From contig NZ_HE610986.1 in the NCBI RefSeq assembly GCF_000285535.1, positions 909,103 to 954,962 on the forward strand: a stretch of 45,860 bases of DNA, read 5' to 3'. This DNA is from Bacillus timonensis. Lineage in GTDB: Bacteria; Bacillota; Bacilli; Bacillales; Bacillaceae_L. The position numbers were made by a program, and so were the translations under genes. The notes under the pieces are model-generated. The model had not been told where the DNA came from. It saw nothing but the letters and a program-made list of their open reading frames with translations, and searched no databases. Positions 1 to 14,957 of the stretch are shown here, one piece after another; the stretch's first letter is position 1, and each line of letters begins with the position of its first letter.

Positions 1-389
1 GCCGTTGCCTTATCATCATCTCCTGTTGTTTCTCCGGATGCTGCTTCTGCCGCCTTTTGCTTCGCTAACGCTGCAGCCTTGGCCTTTGCCGCTGCAGCTG
101 CTTTTTGCTTCGCAAGATCCAAGTCAGTTCCTTCAGATGATTCTGATTTTTTATCAGACCCAGCGTCCTCTTCCGCTTGTTGTTTCGCCTTTTGCTTCGC
201 CAAAGCCGCGGCCTTGGCTTTCGCCGCCGCTGCCGCCTTTGCCTTTGCAATATCTATATTTTCTTCCTTCGATTTTTCTTCACCATTTGCTTCAGCCGCC
301 TGTTTTTCAGCTAGTCGCTTTCTTGCAGCTTCCTTAGCCTTCTCAGCAGCCTCCCGTTTACGTTGTTCCAGGTCTTTTTCTTCGCTCAC
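1..389 (-). CDS. nuoC: NADH-quinone oxidoreductase subunit C, N-terminal part (partial)
   Basis: Third gene of the complex I operon; it runs off the window at base 1, so only about 129 codons are visible. The start is GTG at 389, one base after the nuoB stop (TAG 393-391), with an AAGGTGAT ribosome site inside the nuoB end. The visible protein is a low-complexity Ala/Lys/Glu extension, not the conserved NuoC domain. It holds a direct repeat of about 22 residues with a 45-residue period (around residues 46-67 and 91-112, each ending LAKQK). Long charged N-terminal extensions are known for NuoC of Bacillus-type complex I. NuoC is a peripheral-arm subunit close to the quinone site. The assignment rests on operon position, because the conserved domain lies outside the window. 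Confidence 0.75.
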   Translation of the reverse strand, partial: MSEEKDLEQRKREAAEKAKEAARKRLAEKQAAEANGEEKSKEENIDIAKAKAAAAAKAKAAALAKQKAKQQAEEDAGSDKKSESSEGTDLDLAKQKAAAAAKAKAAALAKQKAAEAASGETTGDDDKAT

Positions 390-390
390 G

Positions 391-903
391 CTAAATCACC
401 TTCTTCCCCGTTTTAGCCTCATAGCGAATCTTTTCTCTTAATTTATTAATCCCGTAAATCAGGGCAGCTGGATTTGGCGGACAACCAGGAATGTACACAT
501 CAACCGGTACAATTTGGTCTACCCCTTTCACAACCGCATACGATTTCACATAAGGACCTCCTGCAGTTGCACACGACCCCATTGCAATCACCCATTTCGG
601 CTCAGGCATTTGATCATACAATCTCTTTAAAACAGGAGCCATTTTCTTCGTCACCGTACCTGACACAATCATACAATCAGATTGACGCGGAGACGTACGG
701 AAAAAGGAACCAAACCGGTCTAAGTCATAATGGGAAGAACCTGTCCCCATCATTTCAATCGCACAACAAGCCAGACCAAATGTAAGTGGCCACAACGAAT
801 TACTTCGTGCCCAACCTTTCACCTGCTCCAGCGTTGTCAAAAATACACTTCTCTTCAACTCTTCCATCTCTAAATCTGAAATTCCATCCATTTTTAAATC
901 CAT
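391..903 (-). CDS. nuoB: NADH-quinone oxidoreductase subunit B (complex I)
   Basis: Peripheral-arm subunit that carries the terminal iron-sulphur cluster N2 and passes electrons to quinone. The 170-residue protein shows [10 protein letters not shown] (tandem cysteines), [17 protein letters not shown] and PGCPPNP, the four cluster-binding cysteines of the family. The frame is open to 1014, but homologues begin near MDLKMDG, so ATG 903 is chosen; AGAAGG lies about 10 bases upstream and the length is then normal. It overlaps the end of nuoA by 10 bases, which implies translational coupling. B. subtilis lacks complex I, so this operon separates the organism from that species. Confidence 0.97.
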   Translation of the reverse strand: MDLKMDGISDLEMEELKRSVFLTTLEQVKGWARSNSLWPLTFGLACCAIEMMGTGSSHYDLDRFGSFFRTSPRQSDCMIVSGTVTKKMAPVLKRLYDQMPEPKWVIAMGSCATAGGPYVKSYAVVKGVDQIVPVDVYIPGCPPNPAALIYGINKLREKIRYEAKTGKKVI

Positions 904-1271
904 TTTAACACGCCCTTCTTCCAAGCATATACTAAGCCGATAACGAGCATAACAACGAAAATGAACATCTCTACTAATGCGAAAATTCCGAGTTTTTCGT
1001 AGGCGACAGCCCATGGATATAAAAATACAGTCTCAACATCAAAAATAACAAACAATAGCGCAAAAATGTAATAGCGTACATTAAACTGTACACGAGAATC
1101 ATGGAATGGCTCAATCCCACTCTCATATGTAGTAGCCTTCTCCTCACTCGGTGCATGTGGTCGTAGCAACTTCCCCATAAACAACGCCACAATCGGGAGT
1201 AGAATACCTAACAACAAGAAGACAACCACAATCAAGTAATTATTCAAATACTGATTCAACAGATCCTCCAT
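894..1271 (-). CDS. nuoA: NADH-quinone oxidoreductase subunit A (complex I)
   Basis: Small membrane-arm subunit of complex I, 125 residues with three hydrophobic segments (about residues 10-32, 62-82 and 90-112). The family signature [10 protein letters not shown] and the FVIFDVE segment in the second helix are both present. ATG 1271 is preferred to the upstream in-frame ATG 1295 because GGAGGGGG sits seven bases before it. It is the first gene of the operon and is preceded by a good sigma-A promoter (1334-1363). The operon lies directly beyond the ATP synthase operon, on the same strand. Confidence 0.97.
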   Translation of the reverse strand: MEDLLNQYLNNYLIVVVFLLLGILLPIVALFMGKLLRPHAPSEEKATTYESGIEPFHDSRVQFNVRYYIFALLFVIFDVETVFLYPWAVAYEKLGIFALVEMFIFVVMLVIGLVYAWKKGVLKWI

Positions 1272-1333
1272 GCAGCCCCCTCCAATATCACACAATATTT
1301 TATTACCAAAATATTATGAATGTAACCGAATAC

Positions 1334-1363
1334 ATTATATCACTTTATCTGACCCAGTGTCGA
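1334..1363 (-). promoter_or_regulatory. sigma-A promoter of nuoA operon
   Basis: Read on the minus strand: -35 TCGACA (1363-1358), 18-base spacer, -10 TATAAT (1339-1334). It matches the vegetative consensus at 11 of 12 positions and lies about 65 bases upstream of nuoA. No operator was recognised. The rest of 1364-1630 is AT-rich with nothing else recognisable. Confidence 0.7.
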
Positions 1364-1632
1364 CCAATCCTTCCACTTATTCTATGAAATTACCATTTTT
1401 GACAAAACGGAGAAATACAGGCGGTGTATTCCGTTTCCTTAAAGCAATTTTCACTATTCGCCTCACCACCAATCACATTCCTATTTGAAGTAATAATTAC
1501 TCCAAAACATCACCAATCCAATCAAACCCTAAACCCATTTCATCCATAAATTTTAATTATTATTCTATACTTATAGACTATTGTCCAAACACTAAATTTA
1601 TCAGTGATAAATCAAAATTATTGCCTAATACG

Positions 1633-1662
1633 AAAAAAGGACTACTTAAAAGCAGCCCCTTA
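1633..1662 (-). terminator. terminator of the ECF sigma/anti-sigma operon
   Basis: On the minus strand, a hairpin with arms AAGGGGCTGCTT and AAGTAGTCCTT (two G-U pairs) is followed by a run of T, just after the DUF4179 stop at 1669. Confidence 0.7.
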
Positions 1663-1668
1663 CCTATA

Positions 1669-2967
1669 TTACTTCAACTCAATTGTCACTTCTAAGTCCT
1701 CCAAAAATTTCGGAGCCTTTTGTTTATACGTGACAACCTTGATATCTTCAACAGCCACATCAGCCTTGCATTCAATCACATACTGCTTTATGGTGCCCTC
1801 CACTCTTTTTGGTGCTTGTTCTGAATAATAGGATTTGCCATTCTTATCCTCAATCCAAATACTGTTTGCCTGCCAGTACGCATCTTCTCCGTCAGTTTCC
1901 ACGGTTAATGTCACTATCCCATTTTTACTCATTATGTCTACTACAGTTATTTCCCCAATGTCTCCTTGTGACAGCGTCAAATTTTCCCCTACCCAGTTTC
2001 CTTTTACTTCTTCTACCTTATCATTTCCTGCTAATAAATAAGGTTTAATCGTTAAGGACTTTGGCAAACTTTCAAGAGGTTCGAAGTATTGGGTCATTGT
2101 CTGCAGTATTTTTCCGTCCTTTGTGGGACCTCCCCCACCTCCACCACTTAAAGGTTGAAGAACACGCCCTTGGTCATCCACAACCTGATAATCCATCCAA
2201 TCATACTTTTTACTTTCAAAGGCTTTTTCATCGATCACCTGTCGAAAAGCTATTTCGGTACTCGTTGGGAAGAATGTAACTTTATCATAGTGGATTGTTA
2301 AATCATTGGTTTCTACCGTTTGATTTACCAAGGTTGACCGATTTTCTCCCTGTTTTGTAATAGGCAATTCAACATACATTGATTTCTCATTCAGAGACTG
2401 TATGCCAAGCGTAAACGACTCAGGAAGCTTCTGATCTATTTTAATGCTAATCACACCTGCATAATCCCCATTTTCTAATATTTCGCCACGCTCACCCATA
2501 CCATAGCTCACATGTTTACCATTAACTGTTAGCTTAAGTGGCGACAATAAATCAGCCGTACTCGCTGTCTTATTCGTATACGATTCGATAAGATACCCAA
2601 TATGGATCTGAGACCCATCATATAAACTCTCAGTAAAGGTTATGACTTGACCATTGATTTCGACTTGCTGACCTAATAATGTAGTTAAACCCTTTTCCTC
2701 TCCCTTTTGAGCCCCAATATCACCTACCATTTTAAAAATAGACCCGATTACTGGAACAGATTTCAGCGTTTCGGCTAATGTCGGGGACATAAAGGATACG
2801 CCAAATAAAAGAAAACCCACTAAGATAACTGCCGCTACTGGATAATAAAAACGCGGAACTCTTTTTTTATTAGGAAGAGAACGAAGTGTTTCATTTATAC
2901 GCTGATCCACACTTTTTGGAATTTGAGGATTTGAGTTCACGCTCATTTGCTTTTCCCATTTTTCCAT
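1669..2967 (-). CDS. DUF4179-family membrane protein, probable anti-sigma factor
   Basis: 432 residues: a short cytosolic N-terminus (about 1-40), one membrane helix (about 41-60) and a large extracytoplasmic part of beta-rich sequence containing a poly-glycine stretch (GGGGGG near residue 278). This is the layout of DUF4179 proteins encoded next to ECF sigma factors. The gene overlaps the sigma gene by 25 bases and so is translationally coupled to it. By family and context it probably binds and silences the sigma factor until an envelope signal arrives; the signal is unknown. There is no zinc-binding anti-sigma motif, so the inhibitory contact may differ from the RsiW type. Start ATG 2967. 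Confidence 0.8.
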   Translation of the reverse strand: MEKWEKQMSVNSNPQIPKSVDQRINETLRSLPNKKRVPRFYYPVAAVILVGFLLFGVSFMSPTLAETLKSVPVIGSIFKMVGDIGAQKGEEKGLTTLLGQQVEINGQVITFTESLYDGSQIHIGYLIESYTNKTASTADLLSPLKLTVNGKHVSYGMGERGEILENGDYAGVISIKIDQKLPESFTLGIQSLNEKSMYVELPITKQGENRSTLVNQTVETNDLTIHYDKVTFFPTSTEIAFRQVIDEKAFESKKYDWMDYQVVDDQGRVLQPLSGGGGGGPTKDGKILQTMTQYFEPLESLPKSLTIKPYLLAGNDKVEEVKGNWVGENLTLSQGDIGEITVVDIMSKNGIVTLTVETDGEDAYWQANSIWIEDKNGKSYYSEQAPKRVEGTIKQYVIECKADVAVEDIKVVTYKQKAPKFLEDLEVTIELK

Positions 2968-3482
2968 ACTGATCCCTCCTCTTTTATATCCCAGTATTCT
3001 CGCATTTTTTCACGAGCGCGTCGTAATCTTGTCTTAATTGTATTTTCAGGAACCTCATAAATGTGTGCCAACTCTATGATTGACATCCCTTCTATATGAA
3101 AAAGCTTCAACAAGTGAGATTGCTCTTTAGGTAGAATGCTCAACATTTGTTCCATCTCCACTGTCTCAAAACCGTGGTCCTGTGTTTCGAGTTCCAACCA
3201 TTCCTCCATATGAACCACATTCTTTTTCTGCCTCAATAGCTGATAGCATTCATTTAAAACTATTCGACACAACCAACTTTTAAAATAAGCAGGTTCTTTT
3301 AACGTATTCATTTTTTGGTAGGCTTTGAGGATAGCCTCTTGGATTGCATCTGCGCAATCTTCGTCGTTCACTAAAATGGTTTTGGCAACGCGGTACATCA
3401 AAAGCTTATGGGCCATGATTAGTTTTTCAAAAGAAGAATTGCTCCCACGCCGTGCCTTTTTCACCTCTTTTTCAATATCCAA
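2943..3482 (-). CDS. ECF RNA polymerase sigma factor
   Basis: 179 residues with region 2 (about 20-90, including ADAIQEAILKAYQ and FKSWLCRIVLNE) and region 4 (about 115-165, including IIELAHIYEVPENTIKTRL, the helix-turn-helix that reads -35 elements). It resembles SigV/SigM-like Bacillus ECF factors, but the subgroup cannot be fixed here. The start is TTG at 3482, with AAAGGAGAG seven bases upstream. An ECF-type promoter lies just upstream (3518-3545), so it probably drives its own operon with the overlapping DUF4179 gene. Confidence 0.92.
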   Translation of the reverse strand: MDIEKEVKKARRGSNSSFEKLIMAHKLLMYRVAKTILVNDEDCADAIQEAILKAYQKMNTLKEPAYFKSWLCRIVLNECYQLLRQKKNVVHMEEWLELETQDHGFETVEMEQMLSILPKEQSHLLKLFHIEGMSIIELAHIYEVPENTIKTRLRRAREKMREYWDIKEEGSVWKNGKSK

Positions 3483-3517
3483 AGTCCGCTCTCCTTTCTC
3501 GGGTCGACCTAATCCTT

Positions 3518-3545
3518 AGATACAAGAAAAGGGCAAAAGGTTTCA
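3518..3545 (-). promoter_or_regulatory. ECF-type, probably autoregulatory promoter
   Basis: Minus strand: TGAAAC (3545-3540), 16-base spacer, GTATCT (3523-3518). TGAAAC is the classic ECF -35 element and the spacing is typical. It stands about 35 bases before the sigma gene start. Autoregulation is inferred from the family. Confidence 0.6.
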
Positions 3546-3650
3546 TTGAAAATAAAAAACCTTATTTAATGGCCAAAATCTGTTAAAACCATTTTATAAG
3601 GGATTGCTTGGAATCTTATTAATCAGTATTTAACCAAAATAGCTAACCTG

Positions 3651-3790
3651 CTATCGACGGTATTTTTACCCTATCGGTCCTATTTTGATTCTATCAGTTT
3701 TATTTTGTTGCTATCAATTTTATTTTCATTCTATCGACTTTATTCTGATTCTATCGACTTTATTCTGATTCTATCGACTTTAGCCTTACT
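3651..3790. repeat. 20-bp tandem array, seven units
   Basis: Seven consecutive 20-base units begin at 3651, 3671, 3691, 3711, 3731, 3751 and 3771, each starting CTATC, with consensus CTATCGACTTTATTCTGATT. Units at 3731 and 3751 are identical; the outer ones are diverged. No unit has lost phase. It lies between the ECF sigma promoter and the ATP synthase terminator and codes for nothing evident. Confidence 0.9.
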
Positions 3791-3802
3791 CCAAAAACTA
3801 CA

Positions 3803-3835
3803 AAACCCCCAGAGACTTCAAGCCTCTGGGGGTTT
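3803..3835 (-). terminator. terminator of the ATP synthase operon
   Basis: Strong hairpin: AAACCCCCAGAG (3803-3814) pairs with CTCTGGGGGTTT, loop about 8 bases, just beyond the atpC stop at 3847. T-rich sequence follows on the minus strand. Confidence 0.9.
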
Positions 3836-3846
3836 CCATTAACAAA

Positions 3847-4272
<426 letters not shown>

Positions 4273-4276
4273 TTAA

Positions 4277-5867
<1,591 letters not shown>

Positions 5868-5905
5868 GTCTATTTACATAAAGTATGTTAATTTTATTTT
5901 TGTTT

Positions 5906-6769
<864 letters not shown>

Positions 6770-6836
6770 TCACCACCTTTTCCTCGATTATTCGTAAACG
6801 CTTTGGAACCGAGTCTTCCTAGCTTTTATTCAGATA

Positions 6837-6863
6837 AGCGACGAACTATGAAAGCACGTCGCT
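6837..6863. other. small hairpin between atpA and atpG
   Basis: AGCGACG (6837-6843) and CGTCGCT (6857-6863) form a 7-bp stem with a 13-base loop in the operon mRNA. No T run follows, so it is not a standard terminator; processing or stability are possible roles. Confidence 0.45.
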
Positions 6864-6877
6864 CTTCATAATGTTAA

Positions 6878-9465
<2,588 letters not shown>

Positions 9466-9572
9466 CTATATTCCCTCCTTTTGCGAGTTCCACGTCGAAA
9501 TGGAAGTCCTTATTTTCATATCAAGTGCGGGATACCACACGAATTCTATTCGAATTTTCAATAATACAAAGG

Positions 9573-9609
9573 AATGGCGAAGGTTCTCTTGGAATGATCT
9601 TCGCCATTT
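9573..9609 (-). other. intra-operon hairpin 3' of atpE
   Basis: AATGGCGAAG (9573-9582) pairs with CTTCGCCATT (9599-9608), a 10-bp stem with a 16-base loop, about 85 bases past the atpE stop. No T run follows in the transcribed direction. It looks more like a processing or 3' stability element than a terminator. Confidence 0.6.
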
Positions 9610-9692
9610 TGTTATCTAGCCTTCACTTTTGAATGTTACGAACTAAGGGATTACCTTATCAATAACGTCAAGGAAAGCTTCGAGAAATCTTC

Positions 9693-9926
<234 letters not shown>

Positions 9927-9965
9927 TTAATTGTATAAAAAAATAATTGTAATTGTATTTGTTTG

Positions 9966-9987
9966 CCCAAAAAGTCTCATTTTGGAC
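9966..9987 (-). other. small hairpin between atpB and atpE
   Basis: CCAAAA (9967-9972) and TTTTGG (9980-9985) with flanking G-C pairs form a short stem in the 87-base atpB-atpE gap. Together with 9573-9609 it brackets atpE in the transcript. Confidence 0.35.
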
Positions 9988-9998
9988 AAGGTTTATTT

Positions 9999-10739
<741 letters not shown>

Positions 10740-10789
10740 TCACCTCTCTTCCCATATTGTCTAGCACAAGCTATAACCTGTGCCATAGT

Positions 10790-11158
10790 CTATTTATGAA
10801 GTTTTTGAAAAAAGAAATCTATCATAATGACAAAATAGGCTGTCATTAATCCAATAATCATACTACCTAAATGAAACATTTCTGGATACTCCATTACGAC
10901 CAATACAGCTAAACCAGCGACAGCCATTCTGGACATTGTTCCAAGCGAACGGACTTTACGTCCTTCTTCAAAAGCTTTCGTAAATTGCTTATTTTTCCTA
11001 GCTAACGTGAATAGAATCCACAAACTTCCTAGTGTCCCTAATAATAGTCCTAGGAAGACCGATTTGTATGCAGTGAATCCCCAGCCAAGTACATAGATTG
11101 CAAGTAAGTAGAATATGTATTTACGATATCTCGTAAACGCTATGGATAGATCCTGCAT
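10790..11158 (-). CDS. atpI: ATP synthase accessory protein I
   Basis: 122 residues, four predicted membrane helices (about 14-31, 35-52, 72-90 and 95-115). AtpI is not part of the mature enzyme. In other bacteria it helps c-ring assembly, and in alkaliphilic Bacillus AtpI and AtpZ were linked to magnesium uptake. Start ATG 11158; GGAGA lies about 11 bases upstream at the end of atpZ, only six bases separate the genes, and 56 bases separate it from atpB. Confidence 0.9.
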   Translation of the reverse strand: MQDLSIAFTRYRKYIFYLLAIYVLGWGFTAYKSVFLGLLLGTLGSLWILFTLARKNKQFTKAFEEGRKVRSLGTMSRMAVAGLAVLVVMEYPEMFHLGSMIIGLMTAYFVIMIDFFFQKLHK

Positions 11159-11164
11159 ATCAAG

Positions 11165-11386
11165 TTAATCTCCTGAGAAAAAATGATTGACTAGACGAAT
11201 TGTTGCGTAGACTCCTGCTGCTAGTCCTAATAGAAGGCCAATAATTAAAAAAAGTGGTTCGGTGCCTAGCATTCGATCAATCCATCTGCCGAGGAAAATA
11301 CCTAGTAGAATAGATCCTACTAGCTGAGATAGAATACCAGACATAAGCGCATAGGCTCGTAAAGGATATTTGTCATTTTTACGCAT
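11165..11386 (-). CDS. atpZ: AtpZ/AtpI-family small membrane protein
   Basis: 73 residues, two membrane helices (about 12-34 and 44-66), positively charged N-terminus RKNDKYPLR. This is the first gene of the operon, as in Bacillus species with a tenth atp gene. Work on alkaliphilic Bacillus suggests AtpZ helps supply magnesium for ATP synthase. ATG 11386 and ATG 11392 are both possible; the weak AGTGTGGG upstream fits the former slightly better. Confidence 0.85.
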   Translation of the reverse strand: MRKNDKYPLRAYALMSGILSQLVGSILLGIFLGRWIDRMLGTEPLFLIIGLLLGLAAGVYATIRLVNHFFSGD

Positions 11387-11493
11387 CAGCATCCCACACT
11401 TTACGCGTTAGAGATAGGTTTCTAATGTGTCTGAAAATACTTAATTTTACAAGTAATACACAGATGTAAACCTTCTCATTTATACCCTTTGTA

Positions 11494-11522
11494 AGCATAC
11501 AATAGGCACCTAGTAATGTCAA
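11494..11522 (-). promoter_or_regulatory. sigma-A promoter of ATP synthase operon
   Basis: Minus strand: perfect -35 TTGACA (11522-11517), 17-base spacer, -10 TATGCT (11499-11494). It leaves a leader of about 100 bases before atpZ. The remainder of 11523-11757 is AT-rich with nothing recognisable. Confidence 0.75.
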
Positions 11523-11757
11523 TTGTTTGGAAGGAAAAAGTTCAGCTTCTCACAAGCAGTTTTTCATTGTTCCACATCCGCTTACAAATGCCATATTATC
11601 GAGTTTTTGTTAGTCCTATTATCGTAGTAGTAATTCAAAAATTCAAACAGTGTTCACAAAAAATTCATAATTCGACTGTTTAAATCGAAACCACTTAGAC
11701 ACCTTCGCGCCAGTCTCATTCAAGTTCATTGAACATGTCTTCTCCACAATCTATAAA

Positions 11758-11790
11758 AAGATATCCAGCAGAAGTGATTGACTTCTGCTG
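11758..11790 (-). terminator. terminator of the subtilase gene
   Basis: CAGCAGAAGT (11766-11775), loop GATTG, ACTTCTGCTG (11781-11790): a perfect 10-bp stem seven bases past the stop codon. TTTTT follows seven bases further on the minus strand. Confidence 0.8.
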
Positions 11791-11797
11791 AAATGTT

Positions 11798-14032
11798 TTA
11801 ATGGCCGCCTATCATTGTATCTTCGAAAGAGATTTCTGTTTCAAGTATATCCTCTTTACCCGCTTTTTTTACATAAATGATAGCTTTGAATATCCCTCTA
11901 AGTTTTCGGGCCTTCCGATTTACTTTTTTCTCTACTAATCCTCTCGCTACATTTCTGTCCCAATCTAAAAATGTCACGAACCTCAAAGTATCCGGATCAT
12001 AAAGAACAATCCCATACTCTTCCGCTCCACCAGGTAAATATAATTCGTAACGAAAAACATCCTCTTGATCTCCTTTTCCAAACTGGAAGCCCATAATCCG
12101 AGGATAATTGGGTTCTTCAATCACATACATATATGGAATGTGATACCGATTTTTTCCTTCTTTTAAATACAGATTGCCGTCATGTAAGCCGGCTCCAATT
12201 GTACTTGGGGTAATATCCATTCCGATTGTGATAATCTTCTTTTGTTTTGGTTTTACGGTAAAAGGAAGCGGCAAATCCCATTGAATTCCTTCTATACTTT
12301 TCGGAACCTCAAATGAATATTTCTTTTCCTCATCAGATTGGTTATCTACCGTTATTTTCATTGTCTTCTTCGTGCGGTTGTCCTGATGGTGTAGCATCCC
12401 AGCTGAAAAAGAGCCTGGATAGAGCAATGTTTCCGAGTGGATGGCTTCATGGAGTTGAATTCTCCCTGCACCTTGTTCATAAGGCTTGTACAAGGTTCCG
12501 TCTTCTTTTTCTAAAAGTCGGGCCGTATTCATTAAAGCCGCTTTTATTTGTTCTGGACTCCAATTCGGGTGTGCTTGTTTTAAGATTGCACTTGCTCCGG
12601 CAACATGCGGCGCGGCCATACTCGTCCCTTGCATTTCCTGATAGCCATTCGGAATCGTGCTGTCAATCGCCACACCAGGCGCAACCACGTCAGGCTTGAT
12701 TGCCCATGTATGTGTAACCGGGCCACGCGAACTAAACGAAGCAATTGTATCCTCAATTTGCATGAATGACGTTTTTACTACCTGCTTCTTCGATTTGATT
12801 TGTTTTTTAAGCCATTCTCCATCTTCCTTCGATAGTGAAGCAACTGGTATCGGAAGCTCTTGTTCGAGAGTCCCCGAGAAGTTCCCATCTGTATTATTAT
12901 AAATTAACACCGCAATTGCTCCAGCTTCGTATGCACGTACCGCTTTCTGTGTAAAAGTGATTTGACCTCTTTCCATTAATACAATTTTGTTTTTTGCCTT
13001 TGGGAATATCGACTCTGTACCAATTCCTGCTTTGACGATTTCGTACTTTTTTTGGAGTTTCCACGGAATGGAGCCTTGGAGGGGTTGAAGCTGAATTTTT
13101 CGATCAGCAAACCCAACTGTTAGATAAGGCAAAGTCATTGGTGGTGTCGACGCACCAACCGAAATTGCCTTTGAAGATGTTCCTGGTGAACCAACGGTCC
13201 AGACCATCGGCCCTGAGTTCCCACTTGAAGTGACTGCAACAATCCCTTTTTCTGTTGCTTTATCTAGGGCAAGACTAGTTGGCCAGTCCGGTCCATTGAT
13301 TGTATTCCCAAGGGATAGATTAATGACATCAACTTTATCTTCGATTGCTTTATCAATCGCAGCTATGACCTGTTCGGAGGTTCCCATCCCTCCTGGCCCT
13401 AACGCACGGTAGCCAATGATATCAGCTTCAGGTGCGACACCTTTTATTTTTCCATTTGCCGCAATAATCCCAGCAACATGAGTTCCGTGTGAGGTATTAC
13501 GCCCCTCCACTCCTTTTGTTTCCATCGGGTCATCATCACCGTCGACGAGGTCGGAGCCACCCTTATAATTTCTTCGGAGGTCTGGATGTGTATAATCAAC
13601 ACCCGTATCAATGACTCCAACCTTCACTCCCTTACCGGTTAGGCGATGATCGTTTTTATCAAAATGACTACGTATTTCTTCGCCGCCAATAAAAGGTACG
13701 CTTTCCTCAAGTGAGGCATGATAGGTTGCAACAGGTGAACTATGTTGAATGCCTGATTCTTTTTTTAACTTTTGGATATCACGTCTTTTTCCCGTTACAG
13801 AGAAGCCTGGAAACACATGCTTGTATATGTGGTTTATTTTTAAGGAGGAATATGCTTTGGTTTTTTCTACTAAGGTGTCAAATTGAGATTTGTCCGTAAT
13901 AATGATTTCATGCACGATCTCTTCCATATCCACTTCAGGCAATGGAGGCCTCTCGGGATAACGGTGAGCATGGGCTATATTGGTTGAAAATAGGAGGATA
14001 ACAGCCATACAGATTGTTAGTAAAACTCTCAC
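11798..14032 (-). CDS. secreted subtilisin-family serine protease, Vpr-like
   Basis: 744 residues. Signal peptide at about 1-22 (hydrophobic core ending IAHA), I9 propeptide/inhibitor (about 41-110) and S8 catalytic domain with Asp142 (VIDTGVD), His182 (SHGTHVAG), oxyanion Asn272 (SSGNSG) and Ser471 (GTSMAAPH). A protease-associated insert (about 330-430) sits between Asn272 and Ser471, as in Vpr and C5a-peptidase-like enzymes. The C-terminal 200 residues are beta-rich. All catalytic residues are intact, so it is probably active outside the cell in protein degradation. Start GTG 14032. Its ribosome site GAGGTGG lies inside a terminator hairpin. In B. subtilis vpr lies elsewhere, so its place between atp and upp is a local arrangement. 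Confidence 0.93.
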   Translation of the reverse strand: MRVLLTICMAVILLFSTNIAHAHRYPERPPLPEVDMEEIVHEIIITDKSQFDTLVEKTKAYSSLKINHIYKHVFPGFSVTGKRRDIQKLKKESGIQHSSPVATYHASLEESVPFIGGEEIRSHFDKNDHRLTGKGVKVGVIDTGVDYTHPDLRRNYKGGSDLVDGDDDPMETKGVEGRNTSHGTHVAGIIAANGKIKGVAPEADIIGYRALGPGGMGTSEQVIAAIDKAIEDKVDVINLSLGNTINGPDWPTSLALDKATEKGIVAVTSSGNSGPMVWTVGSPGTSSKAISVGASTPPMTLPYLTVGFADRKIQLQPLQGSIPWKLQKKYEIVKAGIGTESIFPKAKNKIVLMERGQITFTQKAVRAYEAGAIAVLIYNNTDGNFSGTLEQELPIPVASLSKEDGEWLKKQIKSKKQVVKTSFMQIEDTIASFSSRGPVTHTWAIKPDVVAPGVAIDSTIPNGYQEMQGTSMAAPHVAGASAILKQAHPNWSPEQIKAALMNTARLLEKEDGTLYKPYEQGAGRIQLHEAIHSETLLYPGSFSAGMLHHQDNRTKKTMKITVDNQSDEEKKYSFEVPKSIEGIQWDLPLPFTVKPKQKKIITIGMDITPSTIGAGLHDGNLYLKEGKNRYHIPYMYVIEEPNYPRIMGFQFGKGDQEDVFRYELYLPGGAEEYGIVLYDPDTLRFVTFLDWDRNVARGLVEKKVNRKARKLRGIFKAIIYVKKAGKEDILETEISFEDTMIGGH

Positions 14033-14074
14033 AAAAAAACCACCTCTTTGAGATAGGTTCTCTCAAAAGGTGGT
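14033..14074 (-). terminator. terminator/attenuator overlapping the protease ribosome site
   Basis: Minus strand: 14-bp stem with one bulge (ACCACCTTTTGAGA with TCTCAAAGAGGTGGT), loop GAACCTA, then seven T directly before the GTG start. The 3' arm contains the protease ribosome site AGAGGTGG, so the fold would both end transcription and hide the site. Confidence 0.8.
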
Positions 14075-14095
14075 CAAATATGTGGGTTCTAATGC

Positions 14096-14192
14096 AGCGA
14101 CTAGAAACTCGAGAAATTTCACCTCCTCCTTCAGAGGCAAAGAACGCCTCTGAGTCGGAGCCTCCAATTTTCTCGTTTCTCGGCAAGTCGCT
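14096..14192 (-). promoter_or_regulatory. 97-base extended hairpin between upp and the protease gene
   Basis: AGCGACT/AGTCGCT close the structure (14096-14102 with 14186-14192). AGAAACTCGAGAAA (14103-14116) pairs with TTTCTCGTTTCT (14169-14180) apart from a two-base bulge. Inside, TCAGAGGC/GCCTCTGA (14131-14138 and 14146-14153) form a tip hairpin, with CTCC/GGAG pairing below it. It precedes the terminator at 14033. No known riboswitch or T-box consensus was recognised. Confidence 0.6.
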
Positions 14193-14205
14193 TCTGCTTT
14201 TCGTT

Positions 14206-14838
<633 letters not shown>

Positions 14839-14928
14839 TCATCTCTCCTTTTTTAACTATTGCTTTTCTTATAATTACCATCAGCTGAAAAAATAACACC
14901 ACGTTCTACATTTTTCACACTTCAATAA

Positions 14929-14957
14929 ATTTTACAGAAAAAACAAAGCATGTTCAA
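14929..14957 (-). promoter_or_regulatory. sigma-A promoter of upp
   Basis: Minus strand: TTGAAC (14957-14952), 17-base spacer, TAAAAT (14934-14929), about 95 bases before upp. Nine of 12 positions match the consensus. Confidence 0.55.

Noticed and set aside
79-441. Ala/Phe-rich plus-strand frame opposite nuoC
   Set aside because: Antisense shadow of the repeated Ala/Lys codons of nuoC; no ribosome site.
1669-3482. RsiW/SigW-type zinc anti-sigma pair
   Set aside because: The partner protein has no HxxxCxxC motif; its layout is DUF4179.
14096-14192. Glycine riboswitch or T-box
   Set aside because: Some words resemble glycine aptamer parts (GAAGGAG), but the conserved core and the T-box TGGNACCGCG sequence are missing.
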